Positions 36,623 to 43,469 of a stretch of 43,469 bases of DNA are shown in pieces. This DNA comes from a virus: the IMG/VR virus record IMGVR_UViG_3300032893_000109, positions 1 through 43,469 of that record; one strand, 5' to 3'. The notes beneath the pieces were generated by a model that had not been told where the DNA came from, searched no databases, and saw only the letters and a list, made by a program, of their open reading frames with translations. A program made the translations under genes and the position numbers. How positions within the stretch are numbered: the first letter of the stretch is position 1; each line of letters starts with the position of its first letter.

Positions 36623-36974
36623 CGACTTTGATCTCCACGGGTGTTGCTTTGACGGGCGTTGCGAGTTGTGTCGCGAGCGCAGCTTCGCTCAACGCCAGCG
36701 GTCGTGCGACCAGATCCGGAATCGGCACGCTCACCGGCTGACCGAGTAGGGGCGTGGGCGCCAATGCAAATAGCGCGGCTTCCCACTCCGGCAACGGTGC
36801 GTTGGTTTGTGCCAGTTGATCGAAGTACGCCGCGAGATCTGGCGCTGTGCCCGCGTCCGTTGCGGCAATGCGTAGAATGATCGGGTCGAGTCCCAACCCA
36901 TCTGGCGGATCGTAGCGCACGGCTAGGCCGAAGCTCGGTGCGTTCCAATCGAGGATCGTGTAGGTGTAGTTCAT
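36597..36974 (-). CDS. Late protein, 125 aa
   Basis: ATG overlaps the stop of the upstream gene. N-terminal beta part (MNYTYTILDWNAPSFGLAVR, DPIILRIAATDAG) and helical, Ala-rich remainder (AAYFDQLAQTNAPLPEWEAA). No recognised domain; probably a tail-fibre-associated or structural protein given its place after the fibre genes. Confidence 0.6.
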   Translation of the reverse strand: MNYTYTILDWNAPSFGLAVRYDPPDGLGLDPIILRIAATDAGTAPDLAAYFDQLAQTNAPLPEWEAALFALAPTPLLGQPVSVPIPDLVARPLALSEAALATQLATPVKATPVEIKVDAPANPSA

Positions 36975-37588
36975 CGCGCCGCCTTAGCAATGTCGTTGGG
37001 ATGCCGCGGTTCGGCGACCGGAATGTTCACGCCCAACCGCTGCATGTGTTCTTCGATCAGCACGCGCTCGCCGTGAAAGAGCATGTCTTGCGGCATCGGT
37101 AACAGCGTGAACACCACCGCGACATCGCCCGGCAAAAGCACCACGCGACCGCCAGCCGAAAAGTCCTGCGGATTATCGAGCGGTCCGGTGCCGGCCACGT
37201 GTACGATCCACTGCCGCGCGCACGGAGTAATTTCATCGGATGCCGTGAGCACGCGAAAGTCGATCCATTCACGCCAGTGAATCGGCGTGATGCAGATGTA
37301 TTCGAGATCCTCGAGGCACGTCGACGTCGCATCTTCGGTCAGTTCGACATGCTGCAAGCCGCTTGGCGGGCTGATGTCGACGAGTCCCGCGACTTCGTAG
37401 CTGCCTTGCGTCGGCCGCGAAATGCGCGACTTGCCGCTGACTTGCAAGCTCACCGCCGGGTTGAACAAGAATCGCGGATCGGCCGTCTCGTAGCCGCGCA
37501 GCTTGAACGTCTCGACTTCACCGGCCTTGACCGACGAGCGGGCGTAGATGAATTCCTTGGATTGTTTTTTAGCGAAGGTCCACGTCAT
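36971..37588 (-). CDS. Late structural protein, 205 aa
   Basis: Beta-rich protein beginning MTWTFAKKQSKEFIYARSSV. Ordered strands (GSYEVAGLVDISPPSGLQHV, YICITPIHWREWIDFRVL, RVVLLPGDVAVVFTLLPM) and a C-terminal helix (ERVLIEEHMQRLGV). No recognised family. Coupled to its neighbours by overlapping stops and starts, downstream of the tail fibre. Confidence 0.6.
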   Translation of the reverse strand: MTWTFAKKQSKEFIYARSSVKAGEVETFKLRGYETADPRFLFNPAVSLQVSGKSRISRPTQGSYEVAGLVDISPPSGLQHVELTEDATSTCLEDLEYICITPIHWREWIDFRVLTASDEITPCARQWIVHVAGTGPLDNPQDFSAGGRVVLLPGDVAVVFTLLPMPQDMLFHGERVLIEEHMQRLGVNIPVAEPRHPNDIAKAAR

Positions 37589-37962
37589 CCGTCGATCTCG
37601 ATAGTTTCGGTGCCGCTGGTGGCGAATTCAGAACCGATTGCCCATGACCACGACGTTGAGCCGCCACCTTGCGACCACGTTGCCGATGCCGATGTGAAGG
37701 TGCCGAGTGAGTTGATGGTGCGCGCGAAGTAGTTTTGCGGAAACAGCCCCGTCAGCGTGACGACGAAATTCGTGACGCCCGGTCCGGTGTAGTATCCCGT
37801 GCAGGTTGCGCCTTTGAAAAACGTGGTAGAACTCAGAGAACCAACGGCAGAAAGTTGGTTAAAGCCTGTGATCGGGCTTTTCGTCCCGTCCGTCCCACGA
37901 GTCATCGTGGTGGTGAATTTGTTAGGTCCGAGGCCCACAGCCCCGAGCGCGCCCGTCGCCAT
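37585..37962 (-). CDS. Tail-associated protein, 125 aa
   Basis: I prefer ATG 37962, which overlaps the fibre TAA as TAATG and has GGGGA upstream, over the GTG at 37983. Gly/Ser/Thr-rich with strands ATCTGYYTGPGVTNFVVTLT and ARTINSLGTFTSASATWSQG, typical of fibre tips or chaperones. Directly follows the tail fibre, so it may be the fibre's partner. No family recognised. Confidence 0.6.
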   Translation of the reverse strand: MATGALGAVGLGPNKFTTTMTRGTDGTKSPITGFNQLSAVGSLSSTTFFKGATCTGYYTGPGVTNFVVTLTGLFPQNYFARTINSLGTFTSASATWSQGGGSTSWSWAIGSEFATSGTETIEIDG

Positions 37963-39596
37963 TAACTGATCCCCGTACCCCACAGAAAGGCGGACGTCGC
38001 ACTTGCGTATATAAGCGTTGCCGCGCCGCTGACTGCGAGCGTTCGGTTGCCGGTTCTCAACGTACCGCTGCCGTCGAACCAGTTGATCGTTACGCCAGAG
38101 CCTTGTGCGAGCGTGACGTTGCCCGAGCCGGCGTTAGCGAGCGACCAAAACATACCCGCCGACATCGTCGTGTCAGAACTCGCCCACGTCGTCCACGTTT
38201 GCGCGCCGGCACTGTTCCATACGAGATAGCCGACGTCGGCCAAGGCGAACGTGTAGGTTCCTTTGGCGACTAGCGGCAGCGTGTTGAAGCCTACCGGGCG
38301 GAAGTTGCCTTGACCGTCGAGAACCGCGCCGCCGGACGAAGAACCGTTAGCGGTGCGATCCGCTGTGCGGAATGTTTCTACACCGTTGTAGTAGATGCGC
38401 GAAGCGCCGTTGTTCTCCCACACCTGTCGGGGTTTAGAGTTGGTGTAGTCATTCAGGAGCACCCGCGTCGTGGTGTCCATCGAGAAGCCGGACAGGTTAG
38501 TGTTTTGAAACGCAACTATCGCGGCAGCCGAAACTAGACTTACGCCCCCCACTTCAACTTCTAAGGTGCCATCTCCGCGAATCGACAAAGCGCGACGCCA
38601 CGATGCGGTGCCGTCGGGGGTGGTGTAGAAGTCCAAACGCGTCGGCATGTCATTCGACGCACCGGGAACGCCGTCGACAACTGCGGTAATCGCAGCGCCT
38701 TGATCGTAGCTCGTGCCGTTACTACCGAAGAAAAACAGGTTTCCGAGCGTGTCGCCGTTTTGGACAATCGTGTGCGAACCGACCGTGGCATTGCGCGACT
38801 TACGGAAGCCGAGAGAGGGTGACTGGGCCGAAGCAGAAAAATTGTCTATCGCTGTGTAGGCATAGGGACCTTGGATGACAGAGGTTAGTCCGACGCCCAG
38901 CATAGCCCCCGGAACTGCGGCGCTCGACGCTCCCGGATCCGTGACGACAAGCTGCTGTACTGTGTTAATGACGTTGGAATTGCCTAATTTTCCGAGAACG
39001 ACATTCCCGCCGAGAACGTTGAGGTTGAGTTGGCTGACGGCCCCATTGGTTCGTGCCTGGATGTCTGCCGTATCCATCGCGAGATTGGCTGCGCCGCTTG
39101 CGCCAATCTGAAACGCGTGCCCCGTCGATGCGAGCGCGACTGCGGTTGTAGACGTCAGTCGTGCTAGTGACGTCGTGCCGTCGAACTGCCCGAGCAGTCG
39201 CAAGTTCGAACCGTCGTACAGGAACGAATAGATCTGCCCGCCGACCAACGCACCGGCGACGAGCGCAGCACCCGATTGATCATTGACGATGTTTTTCGCG
39301 CCGATCGCGTTGACGTTGAGCGTCGCGGCGCCGGTGTTGGTGATGTTGATCGAGCACGCGAACGTCATCCCGGTGAAGTACGCGGCGTAGCCGGCGTTCA
39401 GCGTCACGGTGTACGCGTTCACGCTGCCGGCGCCGACCAGCGATCCGCTCATGTCGGCAAACCACCGCTTGATCGCGGCCATGTTCTCGCGCGCCGAGTT
39501 GTTGACGCTCGAGTACGCCATGCCTTCCGGCCAGCCGTCCGGCGGCGCGGCGTTATTGTTGGCGGCGACGGTGTTCCATGAGTTGACGTCGGTCAA
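37962..39596 (-). CDS. Tail fibre / receptor-binding protein
   Basis: 544 residues from TTG 39596, with a strong SD (AGGGAGAGG). N-terminal attachment part (NTVAANNNAAPPDGWPEGMA, MAAIKRWFADMSGSLVGA). A beta-rich shaft follows (GAATLNVNAIGAKNIV, GAVSQLNLNVLGGNVVL), then a head-like region (LGFRKSRNATVGSHTIVQNG, MPTRLDFYTTPDGTASWRRA) and a glycine-rich C-terminus. This matches phage fibres. No DGR-like reverse transcriptase or template repeat is present. Confidence 0.8.
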   Translation of the reverse strand: MTDVNSWNTVAANNNAAPPDGWPEGMAYSSVNNSARENMAAIKRWFADMSGSLVGAGSVNAYTVTLNAGYAAYFTGMTFACSINITNTGAATLNVNAIGAKNIVNDQSGAALVAGALVGGQIYSFLYDGSNLRLLGQFDGTTSLARLTSTTAVALASTGHAFQIGASGAANLAMDTADIQARTNGAVSQLNLNVLGGNVVLGKLGNSNVINTVQQLVVTDPGASSAAVPGAMLGVGLTSVIQGPYAYTAIDNFSASAQSPSLGFRKSRNATVGSHTIVQNGDTLGNLFFFGSNGTSYDQGAAITAVVDGVPGASNDMPTRLDFYTTPDGTASWRRALSIRGDGTLEVEVGGVSLVSAAAIVAFQNTNLSGFSMDTTTRVLLNDYTNSKPRQVWENNGASRIYYNGVETFRTADRTANGSSSGGAVLDGQGNFRPVGFNTLPLVAKGTYTFALADVGYLVWNSAGAQTWTTWASSDTTMSAGMFWSLANAGSGNVTLAQGSGVTINWFDGSGTLRTGNRTLAVSGAATLIYASATSAFLWGTGIS

Positions 39597-39974
39597 TTAG
39601 CCTCTCCCTGCACTCACACGCTGCGCCAGTGTGGCGGATACGCCGTAGATCGAAAAGGTCAGCGCGTTGTTAGTATCCGAGCCGACGCCGATGATGCCGC
39701 CTTTCTTGATGGCCAGTCCCCCGCCGACGACGGCGATCGGCAGCACGATCACGTCGTTCGCCGGCACCGTCTTGTCGTACCACAAAGCATTCGCCTGACT
39801 GAAACCGGACGCCGAATCGTCGTGGTAGAGCCGCGCTTTCGCCGCGGAGCCGGTTGTATTGCAACAGACGACTAGAGTAACTTCGGCGGGTGCGTCACCG
39901 CACGTGAACGCCGCGACCGCGGTCCCTGCGGTCGGCGGTCGAACTTGAGCCAATAAGGAGCCTTCAGCGGCCAA
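39597..39974 (-). CDS. Late protein upstream of the tail fibre, 125 aa
   Basis: TTG start at 39974 with GAAAGG upstream; the stop TAA is directly followed by the fibre TTG. Beta-sandwich-like (TAVAAFTCGDAPAEVTLVVC, KARLYHDDSASGFSQANALW, NDVIVLPIAVVGGGLAIKKG), as in small tail or head decoration proteins. Its start codon bases overlap those of the rightward gene at 39974. Confidence 0.65.
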   Translation of the reverse strand: MAAEGSLLAQVRPPTAGTAVAAFTCGDAPAEVTLVVCCNTTGSAAKARLYHDDSASGFSQANALWYDKTVPANDVIVLPIAVVGGGLAIKKGGIIGVGSDTNNALTFSIYGVSATLAQRVSAGRG

Positions 39975-40252
39975 TGCGCACCTTTCTCGTGTTGTTGGGC
40001 GTTCTGCTATTCGGCATCGGCATCACTCTCGCGCTCGTCGCGTTCTTCTACGGCTTGTGGCACGACGCGCACTTTCTGCTTGGCGTGCTCGGCGGTTTCG
40101 CACTGTTCGAATTCGGACATTGGGGCTACACCGGCCATCTGTTTTGGTTTAGCGGGGGTTCAGAAGCCCCGACCCTGATCCCGTCGCCTGCAGCAAAGTT
40201 TCGTCCGAGGGTTGTTGAAGCAATCCCGGCGCCATTGCCGCGCCGGTCGTAG
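39974..40252 (+). CDS. Rightward membrane protein embedded in the late cluster, 92 aa
   Basis: ATG 39974 with AAGGAG 13 bases upstream. Two hydrophobic helices: residues about 3-28 (FLVLLGVLLFGIGITLALVA onward) and 34-50 (FLLGVLGGFALFEFGHW), then a basic, proline-rich tail antisense to the end of the 744-residue gene. It fills the only sizeable gap in the leftward genes here (39975-40148), supporting it. Opposite orientation suggests a moron-like unit. Roles such as superinfection exclusion or lysis control are guesses. Confidence 0.55.
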   Translation: MRTFLVLLGVLLFGIGITLALVAFFYGLWHDAHFLLGVLGGFALFEFGHWGYTGHLFWFSGGSEAPTLIPSPAAKFRPRVVEAIPAPLPRRS

Positions 40253-42383
40253 CCGCCGCGCCAAGCGCCGGATTCAACAATCCACTCTGCAATACCTGCG
40301 GCGGTAATTGGCGCGACATCAAGATGCGCGCCGCGTGTTCGTTCACCGCTTGCTGTTCCGCCGTCGACATGCCGCGCACCGCTTTCGCCGCAGCCTGACT
40401 TGCGAGATACGCCAAACCGAGCTTCGACACGCCTTGCACGGGCGCGCCGTACACACCGAGCCGCGCCAGCAAGCCGGCGTTCCCTGACAGCGCATTGATG
40501 CGCGACGTGTCGCGCTGCGCGGTCTGTGCGGTGCGGTAGGTGTTGTGCATCGCGTTTTCGGAAATGAAGAGATCGGCGAGTTGTTCGGCGCCCGCGGCGT
40601 TGCTCGGCCCGAGTACCGTTTTCAGCATCGCGAGCCGGTTCGGCGTTTCGTAGATCTTCGCGAACTTGTCGGATCGCGGAATCGCCGCGTTCGGCGCGCC
40701 GGACGTATCGGTACCGAGCGTGTGCGCAATCTCTGCCATCACGCCGTAGCGATACGCTTGCTTGTCGGCTTCGCTCCCGAGCGCGGCCATGTTGACTTGC
40801 ATCTGACCGGGACGCCCCGCGCGCCAATCAGCCGCGCCTTGCGCCATCGCGTCGTTGTACGCGTGCGGCCCGGCGTAGAGTTGGTTCGCCTTCACGAAAT
40901 CAGGGTTGTACATCGGCGAACCGGGTCGCGCGAGTTCGGCTTGCAACTGCTGTTTGATGCCGAAGTAGTTCGCGGCCTCGCTGTTGCGGCCGGCGCGCTG
41001 CGCTTCGGCGCCTTTGTCGCCGAGCATCATGATCGTGCTCTGCAGCTTCTGCATCGTCGTCGGCGTCGGTCCCTGCGTGGCCGGCACGTAGACGTCGAGC
41101 GATGCGTTCGGCGTCATCTGATTGAACGGATTGAACTGCGGTTTCGGCTGCAATTGCGGCGCCGGTGAATCCGGCGCGAGCCGATTGAGGATCTGTCGCG
41201 TAGTGGCCATGTCGCCCGCTTTCGCCCACAGCGGCGCCGCTTCGTCGGTGCTGAGCAGCGTGCGCGCTGTGTCGTTCAGTTCGACGGGCGTTTGTTCGGC
41301 GCGCGCGTAATACGGCTGCGCAGCGGCTTTCGCCGCTTGGTGATTCGCTTCGGCGACGACTTCGATCGGTCGGACATCGCCTGCGGGCAAACCGAACGCT
41401 TGCTGAATCGCCGGCAGGATGCGCGCTTGCTTGTCGGCTTCGCGCTGCGCGAGTTGTTGTGCAACCGCTTCGCCGGCCGGACCACCCCATGCGGCGACTT
41501 GGCCCGTCATCGGCGTCAGCGCATCGACGTCGGCCAAACGCATCGCGGGATTCTGCGATACGAGATCTTTCACGTCGGCGTCGGACAAGCCCGCTTCGCG
41601 CAGCACCGAGCCGATCGCGTTGGTCGCCTTGGCGGCGTTCACCGAATCGCTGCCGAGCATCGACGCCGCTTTGTTGGCGACCCATTTGCCCGCCCCCAAC
41701 ACGCCGGCGCCGGCAACCGGAATCGCCATCGCAGTGCCGGCGCCTTCGGCCGCACCTAACGCCGTATCGAGCGCTAGATCCTTCGGATTCGCCGATAAGA
41801 GCGCGGGCGAATTGCCGGCGCCAGCAACGGCGCCGTAACCGCCGCCGGTCAGCGCGAGCGGCAACAGCGAGCGCAGTAACGTCGCGTTTTCGGCGATTTT
41901 CATGCCGGGCGCGGCTGCGGTGGCCGCTGTGCCGATGCCTTTGCCGAAGTCGTACGCAGTCGGATTGGCGTCGCGCAGCGCCGCGCGCCGCCCGATTTCT
42001 TGTCCGAGTGCGGTTTCGTACGTGAGCGGCGTCGGTGAGTCGGCGAGTCCCATCGGCTGCGCGAAATACTTGTCGTAGAGTTGGCGCGCGCGAGCGTTGA
42101 TCTCGTCGCTCCAATTCAGCGTCGCGCCCTCTTCGGCGCCGGCTCGAGCGGCCGGCTGCGTCAACATCGTGATCGCGGGACCAAACGGCGGCGGTAGATG
42201 TCCGAGCAATGACATGACATTGTCGGACGTACTGGCCGGCGGCGCAGTGGTCGGCGCCGGCGCTGCTGCAGGGGGTGCCGCGGTGTTCGAATGCGCGGAA
42301 ATGGCCGCGATGATTTCCGCCTCAGGTGTTCCGTCAGGAAAGTCCGCCGTGCTGCCGTTGCCGATGTCGACGGTAATGGTCAC
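40149..42383 (-). CDS. Large internal virion / ejection protein, 744 aa
   Basis: Start ATG overlaps downstream coding of its neighbour as in the rest of the late block. N-terminal strand MTITVDIGNGSTADFPDGTP, then an Ala/Pro linker and long helical region (DEINARARQLYDKYFAQ; ARADRLTGGG-like Gly/Ala turns near 185-250). Q/A-rich helices and low-complexity PQLQPKPQFNPFNQM follow, then a C-terminal helix-rich part with YRTAQTAQRDTSRINAL. No enzymatic motif seen. Size, composition and place before the tail genes fit a podoviral ejection or core protein. Confidence 0.7.
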   Translation of the reverse strand: MTITVDIGNGSTADFPDGTPEAEIIAAISAHSNTAAPPAAAPAPTTAPPASTSDNVMSLLGHLPPPFGPAITMLTQPAARAGAEEGATLNWSDEINARARQLYDKYFAQPMGLADSPTPLTYETALGQEIGRRAALRDANPTAYDFGKGIGTAATAAAPGMKIAENATLLRSLLPLALTGGGYGAVAGAGNSPALLSANPKDLALDTALGAAEGAGTAMAIPVAGAGVLGAGKWVANKAASMLGSDSVNAAKATNAIGSVLREAGLSDADVKDLVSQNPAMRLADVDALTPMTGQVAAWGGPAGEAVAQQLAQREADKQARILPAIQQAFGLPAGDVRPIEVVAEANHQAAKAAAQPYYARAEQTPVELNDTARTLLSTDEAAPLWAKAGDMATTRQILNRLAPDSPAPQLQPKPQFNPFNQMTPNASLDVYVPATQGPTPTTMQKLQSTIMMLGDKGAEAQRAGRNSEAANYFGIKQQLQAELARPGSPMYNPDFVKANQLYAGPHAYNDAMAQGAADWRAGRPGQMQVNMAALGSEADKQAYRYGVMAEIAHTLGTDTSGAPNAAIPRSDKFAKIYETPNRLAMLKTVLGPSNAAGAEQLADLFISENAMHNTYRTAQTAQRDTSRINALSGNAGLLARLGVYGAPVQGVSKLGLAYLASQAAAKAVRGMSTAEQQAVNEHAARILMSRQLPPQVLQSGLLNPALGAAATTGAAMAPGLLQQPSDETLLQATGSGSGLLNPR

Positions 42384-43469
42384 TGGGCCGGGACCAATTT
42401 ACCGTCTTGATACACGTAGCGTCCCGGCGGCGGTGTCGTCGCCGGCGTGGGCGCGCCTTGCGCCGCAGCCGCCTCGTCAGACAGCAAGCCGCCTTGCGGT
42501 GTCACTGCTGGCGGCATGTAGCTGCCGAGCGTCTTGCCGTTGGCGATTGCGAGACGTTGCCGGGTGACGGCGCCGCGCTGCCGCTCGAGGTTCGAAATGG
42601 CGCGGTCGATGATCTTCAAGTTGGCGTCGCGATCGTTGGTCATCTTCGGCGACGTGTTGAAGATGATGTCGCGGTCGGCTTCGCTCATCGGCGCCAGCGA
42701 CACGCCCATTTGATGCAGCGCGCCCATCGTCCGCAAACCTTCTGAAGCAGTTGCGGCGCTCGCATTCTGGTAGTCGGACAACAGCTTCGATTTGATGCTG
42801 CCGAGGATCGGACCGGGATCCAGCGCTGCCATCTGCGCGCGCAAACTCTGCAAGTTCTGCAGATGGTCGTTGAATGTGTTGATCACGTCAGGATAGGCCG
42901 TCGTGAACAACGCCGTCTTTTCGGCGTCCGTCTTCGCGCCTTGCGTTTTGCCTGACAAATCGACCGCCGCAGGAATCGCGTTCGGATTTTGACCGAACAG
43001 CGGTGCGCCGGTGCCCAGCGCGGCGCCGGCCGGCAGATAGCCCCACGTGCCGGTTTGCGGATCGAAGTGCAACGCCGGCGTTTGCAGCGTCGAGTTGAAG
43101 AATTTGTCGGCTTCGCCCTTCGGAATGACGCCGGCTTTTTCTTGCTGCTGCAGTTGCTTGTAGAGCGCCCAATTCTGAATGCGCGGGTCGAGCGAATTAC
43201 CACCGGACGGTCCTTTGACCGCAGTGTCGATCATCTGCGTGTAGAGCGTCGCCGCGGCTTTCGGATCGCTCGTCGACAGCGACGCGAGCAGTTGTCGCGA
43301 CTGCGGGTCGAGCATGCTCGCCGGTCCGGGCTGCGGCGTTGGCGGTGTCACGCCGCTTTCGGGCGGCAAGTTGAACAGCCCCGAGGCAGGATCGAACGCC
43401 GGACCGCTCGGCATCGCGGCGCCAGGCGTGTTCGCGGCTTGCGGCCGGAACAACTGCGTCGTCGGATCT
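42380..43469 (-). CDS. Virion-associated protein, C-terminal part (gene crosses the circular join)
   Basis: Open to the right edge; in the circular genome it continues from residue 134 of the protein starting at 399. The true N-terminus is not the TTG at 43453. This part has PPESGVTPPTPQPGPASM, then helical Q/A-rich stretches (FNSTLQTPALHF, TAYPDVINTFNDHLQNLQSL) and a C-terminal YVYQDGKLVPAQ. The stop overlaps the ATG of the 744-residue gene. Likely an internal virion protein; family not recognised. Confidence 0.8.
   Translation of the reverse strand, partial: DPTTQLFRPQAANTPGAAMPSGPAFDPASGLFNLPPESGVTPPTPQPGPASMLDPQSRQLLASLSTSDPKAAATLYTQMIDTAVKGPSGGNSLDPRIQNWALYKQLQQQEKAGVIPKGEADKFFNSTLQTPALHFDPQTGTWGYLPAGAALGTGAPLFGQNPNAIPAAVDLSGKTQGAKTDAEKTALFTTAYPDVINTFNDHLQNLQSLRAQMAALDPGPILGSIKSKLLSDYQNASAATASEGLRTMGALHQMGVSLAPMSEADRDIIFNTSPKMTNDRDANLKIIDRAISNLERQRGAVTRQRLAIANGKTLGSYMPPAVTPQGGLLSDEAAAAQGAPTPATTPPPGRYVYQDGKLVPAQ
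43343..43469. repeat. Terminal redundancy, right copy
   Basis: Exact copy of bases 1-127. It lies inside the N-terminal third of the junction-crossing virion gene. No cos-like or pac-like feature is visible at the join itself. Confidence 0.95.

Noticed and set aside
37962-39596. Possible diversity-generating retroelement at the tail fibre
   Set aside because: No reverse transcriptase and no template/variable repeat pair seen.
1-43469. tRNA genes, CRISPR arrays, integrase, transposase, single-subunit RNA polymerase
   Set aside because: None could be recognised on either strand by reading; the endonuclease genes are the only mobile-type elements.

Overview
The window is a complete tailed-phage genome captured as a circular contig. 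Its first 127 bases recur exactly as its last 127, leaving 43,342 unique bases, and one gene reads in frame across the join. The neck and head genes (P22-type portal, TerL with a degenerate Walker A, SU10-type coat protein, gp4-like adaptor, gp10-like stabilisation protein) suggest a short-tailed, podovirus-like phage of a Gram-negative, probably proteobacterial host. By eye the DNA is about 60% GC. I see no integrase, CI-like repressor, RNA polymerase, tRNA, CRISPR array or insertion sequence, so the phage is probably strictly lytic.

Layout. (1) Late genes run leftward from about 19934 to 1, continue across the circular join at 43342 and end near 36404. In order of transcription they are: a DUF3310 protein, small membrane and zinc-knuckle ORFs, holin-like and lipoprotein genes, surface/adhesion proteins, a lysis pair, TerS, TerL, portal, scaffold, coat, adaptor, stabilisation and internal virion proteins, tail fibre and tail-associated proteins. 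(2) A 556-base control region (19935-20490) separates them from a short rightward early operon (20491-22659) that includes a frameshifted DUF932 gene and ends at a strong terminator. (3) Leftward replication genes run from 34341 to 22895: ribbon-helix-helix regulator, DUF2800 PD-(D/E)XK nuclease, family A DNA polymerase, several HNH endonucleases, an Acb2-like anti-CBASS protein and a PrimPol-helicase. (4) A rightward helicase / VRR-NUC operon (34399-36514) starts from a control region shared with (3).

Most notable finding. The DNA polymerase ORF carries two inteins in conserved active-site motifs. Inside each intein a complete HNH homing endonuclease is encoded on the same strand but in the +1 reading frame, instead of being fused in frame. 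The intein frame stays open through both endonuclease genes, so each region is dual coding. After splicing, a polymerase of about 697 residues would result.

Other points of interest: a putative origin with an AT-rich core and seven GTGTGAC motifs beside the PrimPol-helicase gene; an overlapping face-to-face promoter pair with GATATC boxes next to the ribbon-helix-helix gene; a perfect parS-core palindrome in the late genes; a 2-oxoglutarate oxygenase among the head genes; and a rightward membrane-protein gene embedded in the leftward late cluster.
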